Below, in pieces: positions 61,043 to 64,000 of a stretch of 64,000 bases of DNA (position 1 is its first letter; each line of letters opens with the position of its first letter). Under the pieces are notes generated by a model. The model did not search any database and was not told the origin of the DNA. It saw only the letters and a list, made by a program, of their open reading frames with translations. The position numbers and the translations under genes are program-made. The stretch covers positions 62,001 to 126,000 of the forward strand of contig CAKSTI010000003.1 in NCBI GenBank assembly GCA_934500705.1, given 5' to 3'. This stretch comes from an uncultured Clostridia bacterium. Lineage in GTDB: Bacteria > Bacillota > Clostridia > UMGS1810.

Positions 61043-62083
61043 ATGAAATTAAATGTAAAAACCTCAATGTCCGACTATGATATAATAATTGAAAACGGCG
61101 CATTCGACAGGCTCTGCGAGCTTACGGGCGACCTTGTCTGCGGACGCAGAATTTTTGCGGTTACGGACGACACTGTGGACGGCATCTACGGCGAGCGTCT
61201 GCGCTGTATGCTCGGCGGCGAAAACGCAAAGGTATGCGTTTTGCCACACGGCGAAAAAACCAAATCGATAGAATTTTTAAAGCATTTGTACTCCGAGCTT
61301 GCCTCGTTCAAAATGACGAGGACTGATATTATAATCGCATTCGGCGGCGGTGTTATCGGCGACCTGACAGGCTTTGCGGCGGCGACTTTCCTAAGAGGTA
61401 TTAAGTATATTCAGGTTCCGACAACGCTGCTCTCTCAGGTGGACAGCTCCGTTGGAGGAAAGGTTGCCGTGGATTTGTCGGAGGGCAAAAACCTTGTGGG
61501 CAATTTCTATCCCCCTTGCAGAGTTATAATAGACCCGCTGTTTATAAATACGCTCAGTGACAGAATTTTCAGCGATGGTATGGCAGAGGTCATAAAGTAC
61601 GGCGCAATACGTGACAAGGCACTCTTTGAGCTTTTGTTCTCGGACGCACACAAAAACCTTGAAAAGATAATTTACTCCTGTGTGAGCATAAAAAAACAGA
61701 TTGTGGAAAACGACGAGTTTGACACGGGCGAGAGAATGCTCCTAAACTTCGGCCACACGTTCGGCCACGCTGTGGAAAAGCTGGGAAATTACAGCGAATA
61801 CACGCACGGTGAGGGCGTAGCTATCGGAATGCTCAGAATAACCGAAAAATCCGAAAAAATGGGACTCACCGAACCGGGAACGGCGCAAAAGTTAAGACAA
61901 CTGCTCGAAAAGTACAGCCTTGTTTTTGATAACTATAAATTTGACAAAAGCGCCGCAAACGACATTATTATGCTTGACAAAAAGGGTGACGGCAACACCA
62001 TAAATTACGTAATGCTCCACAGCATCGGCGACGCATTTATACATTCGATGCCAAAGGACGACGCATTTCTTACGGAGGACTGA
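61043..62083 (+). CDS. aroB: 3-dehydroquinate synthase
   Basis: A 346-residue AroB with the NAD-site G-G-G-V-I-G-D-L-T-G-F-A-A and Q-V-P-T-T-L-L-S-Q-V-D-S-S-V-G-G-K signatures and the metal-binding H-T-F-G-H-A-V-E. It makes 3-dehydroquinate from DAHP, the second step of the shikimate pathway. It is 21 bases after kdgK, with GAAAGGGAG before the ATG, so it may be co-transcribed with eda-kdgK. Confidence 0.96.
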   Translation: MKLNVKTSMSDYDIIIENGAFDRLCELTGDLVCGRRIFAVTDDTVDGIYGERLRCMLGGENAKVCVLPHGEKTKSIEFLKHLYSELASFKMTRTDIIIAFGGGVIGDLTGFAAATFLRGIKYIQVPTTLLSQVDSSVGGKVAVDLSEGKNLVGNFYPPCRVIIDPLFINTLSDRIFSDGMAEVIKYGAIRDKALFELLFSDAHKNLEKIIYSCVSIKKQIVENDEFDTGERMLLNFGHTFGHAVEKLGNYSEYTHGEGVAIGMLRITEKSEKMGLTEPGTAQKLRQLLEKYSLVFDNYKFDKSAANDIIMLDKKGDGNTINYVMLHSIGDAFIHSMPKDDAFLTED

Positions 62084-62084
62084 T

Positions 62085-63368
62085 ATGCAGACGCTGACAA
62101 TAAGAAAAAAGGACGCTTGCAGCGGCGTGGTTTCAATACCGTCTTCAAAGTCGTATATCCACCGATTTTTATTTTCGGTACTGCTTGCGGACGGTGTGAG
62201 TGTGGTAGAGAATGTCTCTCTCTCCGACGATGTAAAGGCCACGCTCTCGTGCATTGAGGCGCTCGGCGCAAAGGTTACGCTCTCCGATGACAGGCGGACG
62301 GTTACGGTATGCGGCGGCATTAAAAAAACGGAAAGTGCGCTTCTCAACTGCAACGAGTGCGGTTCGACGCTGAGATTTGTAATACCCATTGCGGTTGTGC
62401 TGTGCGGTTCGGCAAGGTTTACGGGCGGCGGCAAGCTGATGGAGCGGCCGCTGGAACAGTACTTTAAAATTTTTGACGACAACGGCATTGACTATGCGTT
62501 TGAAAAGGGCAGATACCTTGATGTGAGCGGTGATTTTAAAAAATCGGTTTATCACATAGACGGTTCGGTAAGCTCGCAGTTTGTAACGGGTATGCTCTAT
62601 GCGCTTGCGCTGTCGGAAAACGGCGGCGAAATCGTCATAGACGGCATTTTGCAGTCAAAACCGTATGTTGACATAACGCTCGAAGTTTTGAGCCGCTCCG
62701 GCATAGAGGTTGAAAACCACGGATATGAGCGTTTTACCATCCGTGGCGGTCAGAGCTTTAAGAGCGGACATTTCAGAGCGTGCGGCGACTGGTCGCAGGC
62801 GGCGTTTTTCCTCACGGCAGGCGCAATTTCGGGCAAGGTGGGCGTTAAAAACATAGATTTTTCGTCGCATCAGGGCGATGCGGTGATTGTTGACATTCTT
62901 AAAAAAATGGGTGCTGAAATTACCGAAACGGCAGACGGCGTGTTTGCGGAAAAGTCGGAGCTTAAAGCGATTGGCGGAATTAATGCCGAAAACTTTCCGG
63001 ACATTGTACCCGTTCTTTCACTTGCGTGTGCGCTTGCAGAAGGCACGAGCAGGATTTACGGAATAGAACGCCTGCGCTACAAGGAGTGCGACAGGGTGGA
63101 GGCTACGATAGCGCTGATTTCTAACCTTGGAGGCAAAATATCGCTCTCGGATAACTCTCTTGTTATAGAGGGAATGAGGTCGCTTTGCGGCGGCGTGGCG
63201 GACAGCTTCAATGACCACCGCATTGCAATGACTGCGTCTGTTGCATCTCTTGCGTGCAAGGGAGAAGTTACAATAAAAGACCCGTGGTGCATAAACAAGT
63301 CGTACCCGGATTTTTACGAAGATTTATTATCAACAGGTGGTGTTATGTATGAGTGGAACGTGGGGTAA
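62085..63368 (+). CDS. aroA: 3-phosphoshikimate 1-carboxyvinyltransferase (EPSP synthase)
   Basis: A 427-residue EPSP synthase. S-S-K-S-Y-I-H-R at the N-terminus, N-E-C-G-S-T-L-R-F and the late F-N-D-H-R-I-A-M are family signatures. The N-terminal P-loop reads N-E-C-G-S-T, where many class I enzymes have N-A-G-T-A, so it looks like a divergent form; sensitivity class cannot be judged from this. Starts 1 base after aroB with GGAGG and overlaps aroC by 19 bases. Confidence 0.95.
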   Translation: MQTLTIRKKDACSGVVSIPSSKSYIHRFLFSVLLADGVSVVENVSLSDDVKATLSCIEALGAKVTLSDDRRTVTVCGGIKKTESALLNCNECGSTLRFVIPIAVVLCGSARFTGGGKLMERPLEQYFKIFDDNGIDYAFEKGRYLDVSGDFKKSVYHIDGSVSSQFVTGMLYALALSENGGEIVIDGILQSKPYVDITLEVLSRSGIEVENHGYERFTIRGGQSFKSGHFRACGDWSQAAFFLTAGAISGKVGVKNIDFSSHQGDAVIVDILKKMGAEITETADGVFAEKSELKAIGGINAENFPDIVPVLSLACALAEGTSRIYGIERLRYKECDRVEATIALISNLGGKISLSDNSLVIEGMRSLCGGVADSFNDHRIAMTASVASLACKGEVTIKDPWCINKSYPDFYEDLLSTGGVMYEWNVG

Positions 63369-64000
63369 TGCAATTAAATTTACCATTTTCGGCGAGTCGC
63401 ACGGCGTTGCGATAGGCGGTGTTCTTGACGGAATACCGGCAGGGACAAAGATAGATTTTGACAAGATAGACGTTGAGATGAAGAGGCGCAATCACCGCTC
63501 CTTTTTCTCAACTGCAAGGGACGAAAAGGACGAATACGAGGTTCTCTCCGGCGTGCTCGGCGATGTTGCTACCGGCTCTCCCATTGCCTTTATTATACGC
63601 AACAAAGACCAAAAAAGCTCGGATTACTTAAACCTCAACGTAACTCCCAGACCGGGTCACGCAGACTACCCGGCGGCGGTTAAATTTTCGGGCTACAACG
63701 ATTACCGTGGCGGCGGACACTTTTCCGGCAGGATTACCGCACCGCTTACGTTTGCCGGTTCCGTTGCAAGGCAGATTTTGGAGAAAAAGGGTGTGTTTAT
63801 AGCTTCGCACATAAGTTCGATTGGCACTGTGCAGGATTGCAGTTTTTTGGATTTTTCGCTTAAATCGGACAGTATAAAAAAACTCCACGATATGGAAATT
63901 CCTGTTATAGATGAAAAAGCCGGCGAGGAAATGGCAGAGGAGATAAAACGGCACAAAGAGGACTGCAACAGTGTGGGCGGCGTGATTGAGTGCGCAGTCT
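63350..64000 (+). CDS. aroC: Chorismate synthase, 3' partial
   Basis: The first 217 residues of AroC run off the window. G-N-A-I-K-F-T-I-F-G-E-S-H-G is the N-terminal family signature, followed by R-R-N-H-R-S and P-R-P-G-H-A-D-Y. The start ATG at 63350 lies inside the end of aroA after AGGTGG. It uses FMNH2 to make chorismate from EPSP. No stop is reached by base 64000. Confidence 0.95.

Noticed and set aside
1..64000. CRISPR arrays, prophage or complete insertion sequences
   Set aside because: No spaced direct repeats, phage structural genes or transposase ORFs were seen by eye in the window.

Overview
This window comes from an anaerobic, endospore-forming member of the Clostridia (Bacillota), probably a gut or similar polysaccharide-using lineage; it is identified only from gene content. 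The evidence is a sporulation gene set (ylbJ, yqfC, yqfD, cwlD), anaerobic energy genes (V-type ATPase, pyruvate phosphate dikinase, pyruvate formate-lyase with its activase, a HydE-type hydrogenase maturase), Gram-positive gene order (rnmV next to yabE; yqfC-yqfD-phoH-ybeY-era-yqzL-recO) and S-layer-anchored surface proteins. Base composition looks to be in the mid-40s % G+C.

Layout. 1-9833: the end of a UPF0210 gene, then a nine-gene V/A-type ATPase operon in the order H-C-I-K-F-E-A-B-D. 9834-12450: RNase M5, a candidate small RNA, and a YabE-like 3D-domain protein. 12425-18326: sporulation genes (ylbJ on the minus strand, yqfC-yqfD on the plus strand) and a compact housekeeping run phoH-ybeY-era-yqzL-recO. 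18484-21114: ppdK. 21179-25954: an HD protein, cwlD (minus), then an operon of HD protein, hydE-like, rhodanese-TtcA fusion and tcdA. 26046-29177: pflB-pflA with a clear promoter and terminator.

29225-54793 is the most distinctive region, a Gram-positive-style polysaccharide utilisation locus of about 25 kb. An AraC regulator is divergent from a row of genes: an MBL-fold hydrolase, two secreted proteins with S-layer homology features, a secreted CBM/fibronectin protein, two giant secreted clan GH-A (GH42-like) glycosidases, a GH65 phosphorylase, a CUT1-type ABC importer without its ATPase, an MFS transporter, a second GH65 of a different sequence type, and beta-phosphoglucomutase. The inferred logic is extracellular trimming of a glycan, import of an alpha-glucosyl disaccharide, phosphorolysis to beta-glucose 1-phosphate, and conversion to glucose 6-phosphate. 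One of the giant enzymes has a carbohydrate-binding domain nested inside its TIM barrel.

54800-59272 is an accessory patch: a methyltransferase, a second methyltransferase broken by a one-base deletion in an A tract, an ATC-hydrolase-like gene, and a MATE exporter behind a textbook MerR-type promoter (19-bp spacer with a palindrome). The cognate merR gene has been split by a 274-bp MITE with 26-bp terminal inverted repeats and a TA target duplication. 59269-64000 holds eda-kdgK behind a consensus promoter, then aroB-aroA-aroC, with aroC running off the window.

No tRNA, rRNA, CRISPR array, phage genes or full insertion sequence were seen.
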